This document shows, one piece after another, positions 62,765-64,000 of a DNA stretch of 64,000 nucleotides (within the stretch, counting starts at the first letter, position 1; each line of letters begins with the position of its first letter). Source of the stretch: Phoebastria nigripes. Lineage: Eukaryota; Chordata; Aves; Procellariiformes; Diomedeidae. The position numbers and the translations under genes were made by a program. The notes below the pieces were generated by a model. It did not search any database. It worked only from the letters and a program-made list of their open reading frames with translations, and was not told the origin of the DNA. The stretch covers positions 262,225 through 326,224 of the forward strand of contig JAYKAV010003085.1 of NCBI GenBank assembly GCA_035582835.1, written 5' to 3'.

Positions 62765-62860
62765 ACAGTACTTCACATTTACATAACACTTCTAAATATT
62801 TCATAATATATACATGACTAAATTAAACCTCAAATGCTTCCAAGAGACAAAGGAATAAAT
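62765..62860 (-). mobile_element. Possible MIR-type SINE remnant
   Basis: TACTTCACATTTACATAACA, CTTCTAAATATTTCATAATA and TAAATTAAACCTCAAATGC vaguely follow the reverse-strand MIR-like order (CATATAGCACTTT, CAAAGCACTTTACAAA, TTAATCCTCACAAC). It is very diverged and only tentative. Confidence 0.3.
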
Positions 62861-64000
62861 TACACTCACCTTGGAACTGTATGTTCTAAGATAGAGAAAT
62901 CTTAAATCACTGAGTGAAGCTAAAGTTTAAAACGGGGCAGGGGGGAAATCCCAGAAGTCATGCTGTTGAGCCTTGACCAAACTAGTTGTACTGCTAGAAC
63001 AATACTAAAAAGATACAAATTAACAGCCAGAGTTTCTGGTTGATTTTGTGTAACATCTGTTAGTGGAACGGTCTTTAATTTTAGGTCATCCTACTCCTGG
63101 TAAACAAACTCTCCTGTCCCCCCACCCCCAATGTAAAATATTACAAAAATAACCAGGCCTAAAGAAGATTCCCTGCTTCAAATCCAGTCAGTTGTGAGTC
63201 TTAGAGAATCACTTTGCTGCTTCGGGGTTTCTTTGCTGTTGATTTTTAGTCAGTAACTAGAGTGGTTTTCAATTACAAAATATATTTCCATTATTGTTAA
63301 CAAAGACCCTAAGCTATGCTGTGTTATATGAAAACAGTCTTGAGTTCTGATAAAATATATCAACTCAGAACATGATCTACACTGTTGATCTATGTGTACA
63401 TCTGCAGCTTACAATATGTGTATATCTGTTTCTTACAGTAATAGGCCATAGTTTAATAGACTTTAAGAAGAATTGAGTCCTCTTCCCATGCTGTTCCTCC
63501 TTTGTGCAGAGAAGCTACCTTAGTTACTACTAAATTTGCTCCATCCCTACACTCCCTGTCCCAAAAGCATGGCAAAAATTAGGACGGAGTATTTTAGCAC
63601 CAGTAGCTTTTTAACGTGTGAGTGATCCTATGGGTTTAGTTACAAATTTCTCATTAAAACTAGTGGGAGACGCAGCTGTCCAGAATGTCTGGGTTTTAAC
63701 AAGATCTAATATAGCTTTAACAATTAAAGATATCCTGAAAAGCTTAGCATAGTGATCAATGCATGAAGAGTGTCTTTGCTGCTCACGATTTGATCTCCCC
63801 TCTGCAGTCATTGAACACGACATTTCTTCCTCAAAGCAATCAGTAACGCAATATTTAAAAGTCCTTTCAAGATTCTGTCCCTTTGACTTGTGTCCCTTTG
63901 GATTTCACAAACAAAACCAGACACTATTCATATTCCATATGGCCTGATTATACCCGGGGAAAATCATACCTATTCTAAGAAGCTGTCATGGTAAATACAC

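Larger units (their letters stand above)
60095..64000. other. AT-rich unique sequence, no gene supported
   Basis: Apart from a T/G tract (61726) and a weak SINE remnant (62765), no feature is recognised. Frames are all under 80 codons. Confidence 0.65.

Noticed and set aside
1..64000. tRNA, rRNA, CRISPR array, bacterial-type operon or other prokaryotic features
   Set aside because: None is visible. Composition, repeats and the lack of coding density all indicate vertebrate noncoding DNA.

Overview
This is a 64 kb stretch of vertebrate, almost certainly avian, nuclear DNA with no protein-coding gene that I can support with confidence. The bird assignment rests on the repeats. There are several CR1 LINE pieces with the bird/reptile CR1 3' end. 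There are two solo LTRs of the ERVL type that is widespread in birds, with the usual TGTCCTGGTTTCAGCTGGGA start and GGGGTTAAACCACGACA end. A third, unrelated solo LTR lies on the minus strand. The base composition is AT-rich (roughly 36-39% G+C by eye) with a few GC-richer islands that are mostly transposon-derived. The sequence looks like a gene desert or the inside of a very large intron. Fourteen isolated single Ns mark ambiguous or uncertain bases.

Layout. 1-240: CR1 ORF2 fragment (minus strand) cut by the window edge. 241-19380: AT-rich unique sequence with microsatellites, two short tandem duplications and two decayed MIR-type SINEs (8585, 17172). 19381-20520: the largest CR1 (minus strand), interrupted by about 290 bp of foreign or rearranged sequence. 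20521-29050: unique sequence with a MIR (22205), G/T-rich and A-rich tracts, and a short CR1 3' end (25635). 29080-29830: a GC-rich island followed by an exon-like segment with good splice signals. 30938-31535: ERVL-type solo LTR, plus strand. 31536-50005: unique sequence with small palindromes, an ancient CR1 (42300-42960) and the longest open frame of the window (46710-47294). 50006-50584: second, better preserved ERVL-type solo LTR. 51655-51870: an ancient sauropsid repeat remnant. 53174-53330: a MIR. 54248-55203: solo LTR on the minus strand with a perfect 5-bp target duplication. 55204-64000: unique AT-rich sequence with a CR1 3' end (59918) and another weak MIR.

Function. Nothing here forms a pathway or an operon-like system. 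The most identifiable biology is retroelement history: three solo LTRs that keep promoter (TATA, CRE, CCAAT) and polyadenylation motifs, CR1 insertions of different ages, and ancient SINE fossils. The best candidates for something undescribed are a single-exon 194-codon frame at 46710-47294 with a TATA box upstream and an AATAAA directly after the stop, and an exon-like segment at 29715-29827 next to a GC island. Both may be chance, and both are scored low as annotations. I did not find a clear novel system.
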